Shown here: positions 9,371 through 19,677 of the stretch, piece by piece
Layout of the letters: every line of letters begins with the position of its first letter
How positions within the stretch are numbered: position 1 is the stretch's first letter
Made by a program: the position numbers and the translations under genes
From: Bacteroidetes bacterium HGW-Bacteroidetes-2
Lineage (GTDB): Bacteria; Bacteroidota; Bacteroidia; Flavobacteriales; Flavobacteriaceae
DNA: 64,000 nucleotides
Assembly: GCA_002842575.1 (NCBI GenBank)
Contig: PHDJ01000006.1
Coordinates: 1 to 64,000 of the forward strand
Reading direction: 5' to 3'
Notes under the pieces: model-generated
Database searches by the model: none
What the model was told of the DNA's origin: nothing
Seen by the model: only the letters and a program-made list of their open reading frames with translations

Positions 9371-10390
9371 TTACCATCTAATAATAACGCTTCCCCAGGT
9401 AAACCCACTTCCAAAAGCAGCAAGAATAACTACATCGTTTTCTTTAATTTTTCCTTGTTCCCAAGCTTGAGTAAGTGCAATGGGTATAGATGCTGCAGTA
9501 GTATTACCATAGGTCATGATATTATTGAATACTTGATTATCAGAAAGACCAAATTTCTTTTGAACAAACTGCGAAATACGCAAATTAGCTTGATGTGGAA
9601 TCAACATATCAATATCTTCTTTATTTAAACCATTGGTTTGCAATCCTTCCATAATTACTTCTGTAAATCGAACAATAGCATTTTTAAACACTAACGGTCC
9701 ATTCATATAAGGAAAGTAAGACTCGTCATTAGGATCATTATCTTTTAAAATATCGTTAACCCAACGTTGTCCCATTCCTGGTGCAACAAGGGAAAGCTCT
9801 TTAAAATGCTCTCCTTGCGAGTGTAAATGAGTGGAAAGCAATCCTTTGTTAGGATTTTCTTCTCTGCTTAAAATTACAGCTCCAGCACCATCACCAAAAA
9901 TAACAGTAACGCCTCTTCCCCTGGTAGTTTTATCTAATCCGTGCGAATGGAGCTCTGCACCAATTACCAAAATATTTTTATACATCCCCGTTTTTATGAA
10001 CTGGTCTGCAACAGAAATAGCATAAACAAATCCCGAACATTGGTTGCGCACATCAAGTGCACCAACAGTTTTAATATCTAATTCTTTTTGAACTAAAACT
10101 CCGGGACCAGGAAAATAAAAATCTGGACTTAACGTAGCAAAAATAATAAAATCAATATCATTTTTATCTATACCGGCCCTCTCAATCGCTACTTTTGCGG
10201 CTTTTACTCCCATTGCAGATGTAGTGTCTCCCGCTCCGGGTACTGCCCAATGTCGTTCTTTAATACCGGTTCGCTCTTGTATCCATTCGTCATTGGTATC
10301 CATCATTTTGGATAAATCCTCATTCGTTACTATATTATCTGGAACATAACTTCCTAAACCAATTATTTTTGAATTATACATTTTTCTCAT
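9371..10390 (-). CDS. 3-oxoacyl-ACP synthase III family protein
   Basis: RNQCSGFVYAI active-site Cys region, IPHQANLRI (His), YGNTTAASIPIAL (Asn); KAS III length. FabH type. Confidence 0.9.
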   Translation of the reverse strand: MRKMYNSKIIGLGSYVPDNIVTNEDLSKMMDTNDEWIQERTGIKERHWAVPGAGDTTSAMGVKAAKVAIERAGIDKNDIDFIIFATLSPDFYFPGPGVLVQKELDIKTVGALDVRNQCSGFVYAISVADQFIKTGMYKNILVIGAELHSHGLDKTTRGRGVTVIFGDGAGAVILSREENPNKGLLSTHLHSQGEHFKELSLVAPGMGQRWVNDILKDNDPNDESYFPYMNGPLVFKNAIVRFTEVIMEGLQTNGLNKEDIDMLIPHQANLRISQFVQKKFGLSDNQVFNNIMTYGNTTAASIPIALTQAWEQGKIKENDVVILAAFGSGFTWGSVIIRW

Positions 10391-11013
10391 AGTCTAAAAA
10401 AATAAGATATTACTTTGAATTGTGTTGCAATATACGCATTAATGATAATTAGATTAATACTTTAATACTTCATTAAGTATGCATGCATAGTATATAAAAA
10501 ACATCTATAGGATTGATTATTATATGGTTGCTTTTTCTTAAATTCACATAAATAATTAATAAAACTAAAAAGGATGCTGAAAAATCAACTTACGGCGGAA
10601 ATTTTAAGTCCAAATATTTTTATATTACTTACAAAAGATGATTTTGTTTAGAAAGCCATTTTTTTTATTGTACTCTTTTTAATTCTTTATTTTTTGCTAC
10701 GTAACTTATAGTTAAAAACATTAATGATAAAATGATTTGCAAGTTAGGTTAGGACCTTCTTCCAGGTAAAGAATCAAAATTAGCCTAAACTTTCATTTGT
10801 AAACGAACAAAGAAAATTGCTTTATACTATCCGTTTTTGAATAAAAAACCCCAATTTTACAATATCAAATTTGCTCTTATCAAGTTTCAAATTATTTTCA
10901 AAAAAATTTCCTCTTCAAAGGTGAAAATGTTTACTTAAATTTGATTGTACTATATGGATATTTTGGCCTAAAAAATATCCAAACGGATTATTAAAACTAA
11001 GACATATTAAAAT

Positions 11014-13014
11014 ATGGATAATTTTTGGCTGATTATGTCATCGGCAATTATAGTAGGTGTCGGGATTTTTTGTATTCCTATGCTGCCAGCAAAAATAAAA
11101 GTTTTTACTAGTTTTCTTCTTGTTTTACTCGTTGCAATAACCACATCCATTCCTGCAGTAAATGCATTATTTGGAACCCCCGTAGAATTTTTTCTGCCAG
11201 GCTCTGTTTTATTTGGAGAGATTCCCCTGCGTATTGATGCTTTATCTGCTTGGTTTATTTTAATTATCAATTTAACCTGTTTAAATGGCGCTTTTTACGG
11301 CATTGGCTATATGAAAACCTATAATGCACAAAAGGCAAATCTTTCATTACATTGGTCTCTATTTCTTATTTTTCAGGTTTCTATGCTTTGGGTTTGTATG
11401 TTACAGCACAGCTTGGCATTTTTGATTGCTTGGGAAATGATGTCTTTATCGTCTTTATTTTTAGTGATTTTTGAACACAACAAAAAGGATACCTTAAAAG
11501 CTGGTATCAATTATATGGTGCAAATGCACTTGGGTGTTGCGTTTTTAACCGTTGGCTTTATTTGGGTATATTTTGCTCAAGGCTCCTTTAATTTTATTGC
11601 AATAAGCGACTATTTTGGCACCAACTTTAATGCCTGGTTATTTCTGGTTTTTTTTGTAGGTTTTGGTATCAAAGCGGGTTTTGTACCGCTACATTCTTGG
11701 CTTCCTCACGCACATCCTGCTGCACCTTCACATATTTCTGGTGTGATGTCTGGTGTAATTGTGAAATTAGGAATTTACGGAATTATTCGAGTGGCCTTAA
11801 TGCTGCAAAGTGAATTGTTACTTATTGGCGAATCCATTCTTATTATTTCCATAATTACCGGAATATTTGGTATTTTAAACGCAAGTGTACATCGAGATTT
11901 TAAAAAAATGTTAGCCTATTGTACTATTGAAAACATAGGTATTATTGGCGCAGGCATTGGATTGTTTCTTATTGGTGCTGGTTTTAATAACACAATGCTT
12001 ATGGTTATTGGGCTTAGTAGTGCTTTATTACATACTTTAAATCACTCTTTATTCAAATCTTTATTATTTTTTGCCGTTGGGTCTGTTTATCAGCAAACTC
12101 ACTCGCGGGATATGGAAAAACTAGGTGGACTCATTCGCCAAATGCCTCAAACCGCCATTTTATTTCTTATTGGCGCCATTGCTATCGGTGGGCTACCTCC
12201 TTTAAACGGCTTTATTTCTGAAATTTTAATTTATAACGGATTTTTAAACGGCATACATACCATTGGTCTAACGCATTCTACTTTAATGATACTTTCGCTT
12301 GCAAGTTTGGCTTTTATAGGCGGACTTTCTTTGTTAACCTTTACTAAAATGTTTGGCACCGTGTTTTTAGGAAATCCAAGGCAGCTTTTGAAAAATACCC
12401 CAACAGAAGTCTCTTTATGGATGCGGGCACCGCAATATTTTATTGTTGCTATAATGTTTTCCATAGGTTTTTTTCCACAATTTTATTTTAGTGTGACTCT
12501 TCAAGTTATTCAATCTATGATGCCCATTTCTAACCTAATCGATTTAGAAATATTTACCCCCATGATAACATTAATGGAAAATGTGGGTAGATATTCTATT
12601 CTTTTTTTAGTACTTCTTATAGGAATCTTTCTTTTACGAAATTATTTTGTAAAACTTCAACCTATAACACAAAACAATACATGGGGGTGCGGCTATGTGG
12701 CACCAAATATATCTATGCAATACACTGGAAAATCTTATTCTAAAAGCTTAAGCAAGCTATTGAGCTTTATTGTAAAGGAAAATAAAAAATATATGGAAAT
12801 TGAAACCAGTGATATTTTTCCTGAATCAAGAAAACACACCTCTCATTATGCTGATTTTTTTGAAGATAACATTTTTGAGCAGGCAACAAAACGATTGCTA
12901 CGTGGATTAAACTATTTTCAATTTATACAAAATGGGAAAGTTCAAATGTATGTGGTTTATGGAATTTTCTTTATTTTATTGGTGTTTTTTGGCACCTTAT
13001 TTAACCTAATCTGA
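11014..13014 (+). CDS. HyfB/NuoL-like proton-translocating antiporter-type subunit (first copy)
   Basis: AWEMMSLSSLFLVIFEH; KAGFVPLHSWLPHAHPAAPSHISGVMSGVIVKLGIYGIIR; HyfB-type C-terminal TWGCGYVAPNISMQYTGKSY. Confidence 0.9.
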   Translation: MDNFWLIMSSAIIVGVGIFCIPMLPAKIKVFTSFLLVLLVAITTSIPAVNALFGTPVEFFLPGSVLFGEIPLRIDALSAWFILIINLTCLNGAFYGIGYMKTYNAQKANLSLHWSLFLIFQVSMLWVCMLQHSLAFLIAWEMMSLSSLFLVIFEHNKKDTLKAGINYMVQMHLGVAFLTVGFIWVYFAQGSFNFIAISDYFGTNFNAWLFLVFFVGFGIKAGFVPLHSWLPHAHPAAPSHISGVMSGVIVKLGIYGIIRVALMLQSELLLIGESILIISIITGIFGILNASVHRDFKKMLAYCTIENIGIIGAGIGLFLIGAGFNNTMLMVIGLSSALLHTLNHSLFKSLLFFAVGSVYQQTHSRDMEKLGGLIRQMPQTAILFLIGAIAIGGLPPLNGFISEILIYNGFLNGIHTIGLTHSTLMILSLASLAFIGGLSLLTFTKMFGTVFLGNPRQLLKNTPTEVSLWMRAPQYFIVAIMFSIGFFPQFYFSVTLQVIQSMMPISNLIDLEIFTPMITLMENVGRYSILFLVLLIGIFLLRNYFVKLQPITQNNTWGCGYVAPNISMQYTGKSYSKSLSKLLSFIVKENKKYMEIETSDIFPESRKHTSHYADFFEDNIFEQATKRLLRGLNYFQFIQNGKVQMYVVYGIFFILLVFFGTLFNLI

Positions 13015-15044
13015 TGGTATATATTCAAACTTATATAGAAATTTTGATACTGACCCTTCTGTTGATTCCATTTATAAAAATGAAATGGAAAGGAATAGTT
13101 ACGGTTTCTGCGGTAATTTTAAATGCTATAATAATTGGATATATTGCTCTACCTGCCTTAATGGGTGAAAAATTAGAATTTATTTTATCGGGAACCATCA
13201 TTACCAGTGAAATCCCGATTAGGATTGACGCACTATCTGGATGGTTTATGCTCTTGATTAACTTTACCGTCATTACCGGGGCTTTGTATGGTTTACAGTA
13301 TATGAAAGCCTATCAAAAACAAACCACAAACATTTCATTACATTGCCTTGCATTTCTTTTAATGCAAACCTCATTAATGGCTATTTGCATAATTCAAAAT
13401 TCATTAGTGTTTTTATTTGCTTGGGAAATTATGACGCTTTCTTGTTTTATTCTCATTATTTTTGAATACCAAAAACAGGCTACACTCAAAGCTGGCATCA
13501 CTTTTTTGATTCAATCGCACGTTGGGGTATTATTTCTTACTTTAGGATTTATCTGGGTAAATTATAGAACTGGCTCTTATGATTTTGAGGCCATTCATCA
13601 ATTTTCAACTACATTTCCACCTGTTGTAAGTTTAGGGGTGTTTTTTGCCTTTTTTATTGGGTTTGCTATTAAAGCAGGATTTGTACCTTTTCATACGTGG
13701 CTTCCGTATGCACATCCTGCCTCTCCATCTCATATTTCTGCAGTAATGTCTGGTGTCATCATCAAAATAGGCATTTTTGGAATTTTAAGAATGTTACAAC
13801 TTATTCAAACCGATTATGTGGTATTGGGCTATTTAATTCTTGTGTTTTCAGTTATTTCTGGCATTTATGGAGTAATGCTCGCTATCATTCAACACAATTT
13901 AAAGAAACTTTTGGCCTACCACAGCATCGAAAATATAGGTATTATAGGTATTGGTATTGGGTTGGGAACTTTAGGAATAGGACAAGAAAATAGCAACTTA
14001 GTTTTTTTTGGGTTTGGTGGGGCTCTGCTTCACGTATTAAACCATTCTTTATTTAAATCGTTACTGTTTTTTGGTGCAGGAAACCTTTATCAAGCAACAC
14101 ACACGATGAATATTGAGCACTTTGGAGGGCTAGTAAAAAGAATGCCGCAAACCACCATTTTATTTCTGATTGCCTCACTTGCTATTTGTGGACTTCCACC
14201 ATTTAACGGTTTTGTGTCTGAATTTTTAATTTACTCCGGTTTATTTCAGGGAATGAAAAACATTGCAATGCTTAATATAATGACCCTTCTTTTCTCCGTT
14301 TTTGGATTAGTACTTATTGGAGGTCTTGCGCTTCTTTGTTTTACCAAAGCCTTTGGGTCTATTTTTTTAGGGAATGCCCGTAAGGATTTTAATGACACTC
14401 CCACCGAATCTAAAATGGGGAAACTCTTACCAATGTATATGGCTGCAGCGGGTATTGTTTCTATAGGTCTATTTCCAAAATTTTTCTTGTCTCTTTTACT
14501 TGAACCTATAAAATTATATGCTGATAAGATGAAATTTATGGAGGATATTTCACCTTCTATCCAAATTAGCGATACGCTTCAATATATAGGTTATTGTGCA
14601 ATTGAATTTATTGTATTAGTGGCTTTTATTTTATATATAAGAAAATGGGTTACTAACAAAAAACCAAAACCCATCCAAGCCACTTGGGGTTGTGGTTATG
14701 TGGGAGAAACCAAAAAAATGCAATATTCTGCCAGTTCGTTCATTAGATCCTACAGAAAACTTGCTGAACCCCTTTTATCTATTGAAAAGCATAAAATTGA
14801 CATTGAAGGTGTTTTTCCTTCTTTAGGCAAACACGAAACCCATCCTCATGATAAAATTGAAATATGGCTCCTTGAAAAACCATGGAAACGAATGCGACAT
14901 TTCTTCATAAGATTCCAGTTTTTGCAAAATGGGAATGCACAGTTTTATGTGCTTTATGGTACGGTATTCATCGCATTAATTATTGGTTTTCCAATTTTAT
15001 TTGATGCAATAAAAAAAATAATTTACTTTTTAAACCAAATATAG
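13014..15044 (+). CDS. HyfB/NuoL-like proton-translocating antiporter-type subunit (second, paralogous copy)
   Basis: AWEIMTLSCFILIIFEY; KAGFVPFHTWLPYAHPASPSHISAVMSGVIIKIGIFGILR; ATWGCGYVGETKKMQYSASSF; collinear with the preceding ORF. Confidence 0.9.
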   Translation: MVYIQTYIEILILTLLLIPFIKMKWKGIVTVSAVILNAIIIGYIALPALMGEKLEFILSGTIITSEIPIRIDALSGWFMLLINFTVITGALYGLQYMKAYQKQTTNISLHCLAFLLMQTSLMAICIIQNSLVFLFAWEIMTLSCFILIIFEYQKQATLKAGITFLIQSHVGVLFLTLGFIWVNYRTGSYDFEAIHQFSTTFPPVVSLGVFFAFFIGFAIKAGFVPFHTWLPYAHPASPSHISAVMSGVIIKIGIFGILRMLQLIQTDYVVLGYLILVFSVISGIYGVMLAIIQHNLKKLLAYHSIENIGIIGIGIGLGTLGIGQENSNLVFFGFGGALLHVLNHSLFKSLLFFGAGNLYQATHTMNIEHFGGLVKRMPQTTILFLIASLAICGLPPFNGFVSEFLIYSGLFQGMKNIAMLNIMTLLFSVFGLVLIGGLALLCFTKAFGSIFLGNARKDFNDTPTESKMGKLLPMYMAAAGIVSIGLFPKFFLSLLLEPIKLYADKMKFMEDISPSIQISDTLQYIGYCAIEFIVLVAFILYIRKWVTNKKPKPIQATWGCGYVGETKKMQYSASSFIRSYRKLAEPLLSIEKHKIDIEGVFPSLGKHETHPHDKIEIWLLEKPWKRMRHFFIRFQFLQNGNAQFYVLYGTVFIALIIGFPILFDAIKKIIYFLNQI

Positions 15045-15045
15045 T

Positions 15046-15951
15046 ATGCTAAGCCTTGTATTAATGGTTGTCACAAGTTTGTTTTTTATGGGAATTGTTA
15101 TAAGAACCAAAAGCATAACTTCTGGCAGAAAAGGACCAGGAATCTTTCAGCCGATGAAAGACGTGATTCGATTGTGGAAAAAAGGAGCAGTGTTTAGCCG
15201 CACTACCAGCTTTATTTTTCAGATTGCACCAAGCATTTATTTTGCTTCTATTATTATGGCTATTTTAGTAATACCTTTTGGGCAATACAAAGGCATTGTT
15301 TCTTTTGATGGTGATTTTGTGTTTTTTGCTTATGTGCTAGCTCTTGGAAAATTTTTCAGCATCATTGGCGCTTTAGATACCGGAAGTAGTTTTGAGGGTA
15401 TGGGAGCAAGTCGAGAAGCATTATACTCGATGCTTGCAGAGCCTGCCTTTTTTATTTTAATGGGTTCTTTCGCATTGTACACAGGGCATACCTCGTTCTA
15501 CGAAATATTTACATCCCTCCATTTTGGTTCTTATATTTCGTATGCCCTTGGTATTTTAGCAACCTTTGTTTTAATTATGATTGCTATGATTGAAAACAGC
15601 CGTATGCCGGTTGACGACCCAAAAACACATTTAGAATTAACGATGGTTCACGAAGTAATGATTCTGGACAACAGCGGTTTTGATTTGGGTTTAATTCTTT
15701 TTGGCACAAACCTAAAGTTTGCAATGTATGGAGCGCTTATAGCCAATTTTTTTACCGGTTCATTTTCAATCCTAATTTCTATCCTTATATTTTTAGTAGT
15801 TCAAATCCTCTTTGCTATTATGGTAGGAATTTTAGAGTCCTTTTCCGCACGATTTAGAATGGGAAATAATGCCCAATTTATATTTACTCTTACCTCTTTT
15901 TCGATACTAATATTTTTTGGGGTATTACTGATTATGGGGAAATTTGTTTAA
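15046..15951 (+). CDS. HyfC/NuoH-like membrane subunit
   Basis: RKGPGIFQPMKDVIRLWKKG; EGMGASREALYSMLAEPAFF; NSRMPVDDPKTHLELTMVHE. Confidence 0.9.
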   Translation: MLSLVLMVVTSLFFMGIVIRTKSITSGRKGPGIFQPMKDVIRLWKKGAVFSRTTSFIFQIAPSIYFASIIMAILVIPFGQYKGIVSFDGDFVFFAYVLALGKFFSIIGALDTGSSFEGMGASREALYSMLAEPAFFILMGSFALYTGHTSFYEIFTSLHFGSYISYALGILATFVLIMIAMIENSRMPVDDPKTHLELTMVHEVMILDNSGFDLGLILFGTNLKFAMYGALIANFFTGSFSILISILIFLVVQILFAIMVGILESFSARFRMGNNAQFIFTLTSFSILIFFGVLLIMGKFV

Positions 15952-16026
15952 TTATGAATGCTTTTACATTATTTAATTTTTATGGATTGTATTATAAACA
16001 ATTTGATTTAAAAAATTTATAAAAAA

Positions 16027-16656
16027 ATGACTAACGTATTATTAATCGTATTTTCTATGTCGCTTATCTATTTAAGTATAGCAAACCGACTGATGAGTTA
16101 TGTAAAAATTCTTGCCTTTCAAGGCATCCTACTGTTTGGAGTAAGTTTTATAGAATTGGGTGAAATGAACCCACTAAATCTCACCTTCATACTTTTAGAA
16201 ACCGTTATTTTTAAAGCACTCGCGGTTCCCTTATTTCTTAATTACGTAATAAAACGAAATGCTATTACTAGAGAGGCAGAGCCATATGTGCCCAACTTTA
16301 TTTCCCTTATTATTGTAACTACTATTGTTGTAGCTACCTTTTTGTTATCTAATACCATTGAGGATTCACAATTAAACAAAGTATATTTTGTTGCGGCGCT
16401 ATCTGCCCTATTTACGGGTTTATATATTATTGGCACCAGAAAAAAAATTCTAACACACGTTATGGGGTTTCTGGTTATAGAAAACGGAGTTTTTATTTTA
16501 TCGCTTGCCGTGGGTAACGAAATGCCATTGCTGGTTAACACTGGTATTCTTCTCGATCTTTTTATCACGGTATTACTCCTAGGAATATTTGTAAATAAAA
16601 TTGGTGATGTTCTTGGAAGCGGTGATGTGGACCAATTAAGAAACTTAAAAGATTAA
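16027..16656 (+). CDS. HyfE-like membrane subunit
   Basis: Seven-TM HyfE/NuoK-like; ILLETVIFKALAVPLFLNYVIKR; GFLVIENGVFILSLA. Confidence 0.8.
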   Translation: MTNVLLIVFSMSLIYLSIANRLMSYVKILAFQGILLFGVSFIELGEMNPLNLTFILLETVIFKALAVPLFLNYVIKRNAITREAEPYVPNFISLIIVTTIVVATFLLSNTIEDSQLNKVYFVAALSALFTGLYIIGTRKKILTHVMGFLVIENGVFILSLAVGNEMPLLVNTGILLDLFITVLLLGIFVNKIGDVLGSGDVDQLRNLKD

Positions 16657-16729
16657 CGATGTTAAATGTTTTTATTAAAAAAATCGTTTTTAAAATGTTT
16701 AGATATACACTAAAATTATCATTCAAAAT

Positions 16730-18157
16730 ATGACCATACCTTATTTAATAGGTGCATTTGCCATTTCAGCCTCCCTGTTTTTTAACAGAAATAAAAAAAT
16801 GAATTATATCCTAGTGGCTATTTTTCTAATTCTTCAATGGGTGTTTACCATCTTTGAATATCACCATAAAAACATAGAAGAATATGGCTATTTCCTTCCG
16901 GATGCTATTGGTGTTTTATTGCTTTTTACCATTAGTATTATTGTTGTCCCTGCCTTTTACCATAGCTATGTTTTCTTTTCAAAAAATGATGACCATCCAA
17001 GAAATAGAGCGATGTATTATGCCTCTATGGTTGTACTTATCTTTGCATTAAGTTTGGCTTACCTTTCTAACCATATTGCGGTAACTTGGATTTTTGTGGA
17101 AATGACTACTCTTTCTGCATCAGCTCTTATTTATCACCGAAGAAATCTTCGCACCCTTGAAGGTACTTGGAAATATATTTTTGTTTGCTCTATAAGTATC
17201 ACTTTTGTATTTATTGGTATTTTGTTTTTAAGTATTGCCGTTCAGCAAGTCGGTCAAAGTGATCTAACGTTCACTTCCTTAATAAGGAGAGCAAATGAAT
17301 TGGATCCTTTTTGGCTCCGATTGGCTTTCATTTTTATCTTTACTGGATATACTGCCAAAATAGGTCTTGTGCCTATGTACACTGCCGGAATTGATGCAAA
17401 AGACAAAGCCCCTTCACCTGCTGGGGCCTTATTATCGAGTGTTTTAATGAATGTGGGGTTTATAGGTATTTTTCGTTTCTACGAAATCATTGCCCAAACT
17501 AAATTGCTTCCTTGGACAAATAATATCATTATGATTTCTGCTGTCCTTTCTATATTTATTGCTGCCGTTTATATGATTAAAGTAAAAAACATAAAAAGGA
17601 TGTTTGCTTACTCTAGTATTGAACATATGGGTATTGTAATGTTAGGTATTGCCGCCGGTGGTATTGGCTATTATGCTGCCATACTGCATATTATTCTTCA
17701 CTCGTTTGTAAAATCTAGCTTATTTTTTCAAATGGGGCAAATTTATAGGATATACAAAAGCAAAAGCATTTACGATTCGGGAAATTATTTTAAATACAAC
17801 CTTACTGGTGCTATGGTGATTCTTTTAGGATTTATTTCAGCTACGGCAATGCCACCATCCGGTATGTTTATTAGCGAATTTTTAATTTTTCGGTCCTTGT
17901 TTGAAGCCCATTATTTATTTGTATTAATTTTGGTTTTATTACTTCTCACTATTATTATTTGGGCTTTTGGAAAAAACATATTCAAATTGCTGTTTTCCCC
18001 AGCAGTAGATTTTGATGAAACAAAAGTAGAACGCATAAAACCCTACGAATCCATTTCACAATTCATTTTTCTAGGTCTCGTGGTTTACCTTGGGTTAAAT
18101 CCACCACAAGAAATGGTCGATTTGATAAATGAAGCTGTTAAAAACCTACCTTTATAG
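16730..18157 (+). CDS. HyfF/NuoN-like antiporter-type subunit
   Basis: TWIFVEMTTLSASALIYHRRN; GYTAKIGLVPMYTAGIDAKDKAPSPAGALLSSVLMNVG; YSSIEHMGIVMLG. Confidence 0.9.
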   Translation: MTIPYLIGAFAISASLFFNRNKKMNYILVAIFLILQWVFTIFEYHHKNIEEYGYFLPDAIGVLLLFTISIIVVPAFYHSYVFFSKNDDHPRNRAMYYASMVVLIFALSLAYLSNHIAVTWIFVEMTTLSASALIYHRRNLRTLEGTWKYIFVCSISITFVFIGILFLSIAVQQVGQSDLTFTSLIRRANELDPFWLRLAFIFIFTGYTAKIGLVPMYTAGIDAKDKAPSPAGALLSSVLMNVGFIGIFRFYEIIAQTKLLPWTNNIIMISAVLSIFIAAVYMIKVKNIKRMFAYSSIEHMGIVMLGIAAGGIGYYAAILHIILHSFVKSSLFFQMGQIYRIYKSKSIYDSGNYFKYNLTGAMVILLGFISATAMPPSGMFISEFLIFRSLFEAHYLFVLILVLLLLTIIIWAFGKNIFKLLFSPAVDFDETKVERIKPYESISQFIFLGLVVYLGLNPPQEMVDLINEAVKNLPL

Positions 18158-18159
18158 AT

Positions 18160-19656
18160 ATGAAAGCAATTGCCATTAAAAATAACCAGCCAATTCCTTT
18201 TGATACTATTCCTACTCTGGAATATTCGCAATTTTTAGAATTCAATACCTCATTGTTACAAGATGAAAACCACCATTGTGTAAATTATTATGGTATTGCA
18301 ATTCAAGATAAAGTAAAACTTATTTGCTGCATTGCAAACGATAAGGACGCGCTTTTCCATGTTTCCTCGTCATTAGTTCCACGACAAACGCCCATTGAAT
18401 CTTTTACACAGCATCACCTTGCTTTTGAAAAATTTGAACGAGAAATTTACGAAAATTTTGGTGTTCCTATACGTAATCACCCTTGGTTAAAACCGGTTCG
18501 ATTTGCTTTCAATCAAACTAATAAAAATAATACCATTGCCAACTATCCGTTTTTTAATATAGAAAGTGAAGAATTGCACCAAGTAGGTGTTGGTCCAATC
18601 CACGCAGGAATTATTGAGCCCGGACATTTTCGTTTTATCTGCAATGGCGAACAAATTTTGCATCTTGAAATCCAATTAGGGTATCAGCATCGGGGCATTG
18701 AAACCCTATTTCTTCAGAAGAAAAAATTAATTGAACGCCACACCTTAGCAGAAAATATTTCAGGCGACTCAGTAGTAGGACACACTACCACCTTTGCTAA
18801 TTTATGGGAAGTCTTGTGTAATGTGAAAACCGATGTCGAATCACATTTTGCACGAACTCTAGCATTAGAATTAGAACGCATAGCCATTCATACCGGCGAC
18901 TTAAGTGGTATGTGTACCGATGTGGGTTATCAACTAGGAAGTGCCGTTTATGGCCGACTTAGAACTCCTATCATTAACTTTTTCCAACAATGGTGTGGAA
19001 ACAGGATGGCAAAAAGTTTAATTCGTGCAGGATTTTCAAATTTTCCTATCACAGAAGAATTGGGAGAAAAATTAAAAAAAGTATTGGATGCGTTTGAACC
19101 AGATTTCGATGAAATTTGCAAGGAAACATTTAGTGCGCCAACTGTATTAGGTAGGTTTGAAAAAACAGGAATCGTAACCAATGCCGTAGGAAAAAGCATA
19201 GGTCTTGTGGGGATGGCAGCAAGAATGACAAATATTAATCGAGATATTAGAACATCTCACCCGTACAATCTTTATCCAAACCTATCGCACCAACCTATTC
19301 TTAAACATCACGGCGATGCATATAGCCGCGCAAGAATTAAATATAGAGAGGTAAAACAATCCATAGCTTATATTAAAACCTTATTAAATGCCATACCCGC
19401 AGAAAATACAAATAAAATAGTACTACCAAAACCCACACCAAATACTTTTGTACTTTCAATGGTAGAAGGTTGGCGAGGTGAAATTTGCCATTGTGCCATT
19501 ACCGATGCTCAAGGAGAATTGGTTCATTATAAAATAAAAGACCCTTCTTTTCATAATTGGTTAGCAATGGCTTTGGCGGTAAGAAATAATGAAATTTCAG
19601 ATTTTCCTATAAGCAATAAAAGTTTCAATTTATCCTATGCAGGCCACGATTTATAA
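18160..19656 (+). CDS. NiFe-hydrogenase large subunit/NuoCD-like protein without Ni-binding cysteines (Ehr-type)
   Basis: GVGPIHAGIIEPGHFRFICNGEQILHLEIQLGYQHRGIE; L1 region reads AENISGDSVVGH and L2 region reads SFNLSYAGHDL, with no CxxC. Confidence 0.88.
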   Translation: MKAIAIKNNQPIPFDTIPTLEYSQFLEFNTSLLQDENHHCVNYYGIAIQDKVKLICCIANDKDALFHVSSSLVPRQTPIESFTQHHLAFEKFEREIYENFGVPIRNHPWLKPVRFAFNQTNKNNTIANYPFFNIESEELHQVGVGPIHAGIIEPGHFRFICNGEQILHLEIQLGYQHRGIETLFLQKKKLIERHTLAENISGDSVVGHTTTFANLWEVLCNVKTDVESHFARTLALELERIAIHTGDLSGMCTDVGYQLGSAVYGRLRTPIINFFQQWCGNRMAKSLIRAGFSNFPITEELGEKLKKVLDAFEPDFDEICKETFSAPTVLGRFEKTGIVTNAVGKSIGLVGMAARMTNINRDIRTSHPYNLYPNLSHQPILKHHGDAYSRARIKYREVKQSIAYIKTLLNAIPAENTNKIVLPKPTPNTFVLSMVEGWRGEICHCAITDAQGELVHYKIKDPSFHNWLAMALAVRNNEISDFPISNKSFNLSYAGHDL

Positions 19657-19677
19657 TTTCAAGTTTAAAAAAACATT

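Noticed and set aside
10478-10489. tatgcatgcata 12-bp palindrome upstream of the fabH-like gene
   Set aside because: Short AT-rich palindrome likely to occur by chance; no second copy or regulator nearby to support it as an operator.
13697-13993. 98-aa Cys/Trp/Tyr-rich ORF in alternate frame of the second HyfB-like gene
   Set aside because: Overlaps a well-supported gene in another frame; its composition reflects the frame shift.
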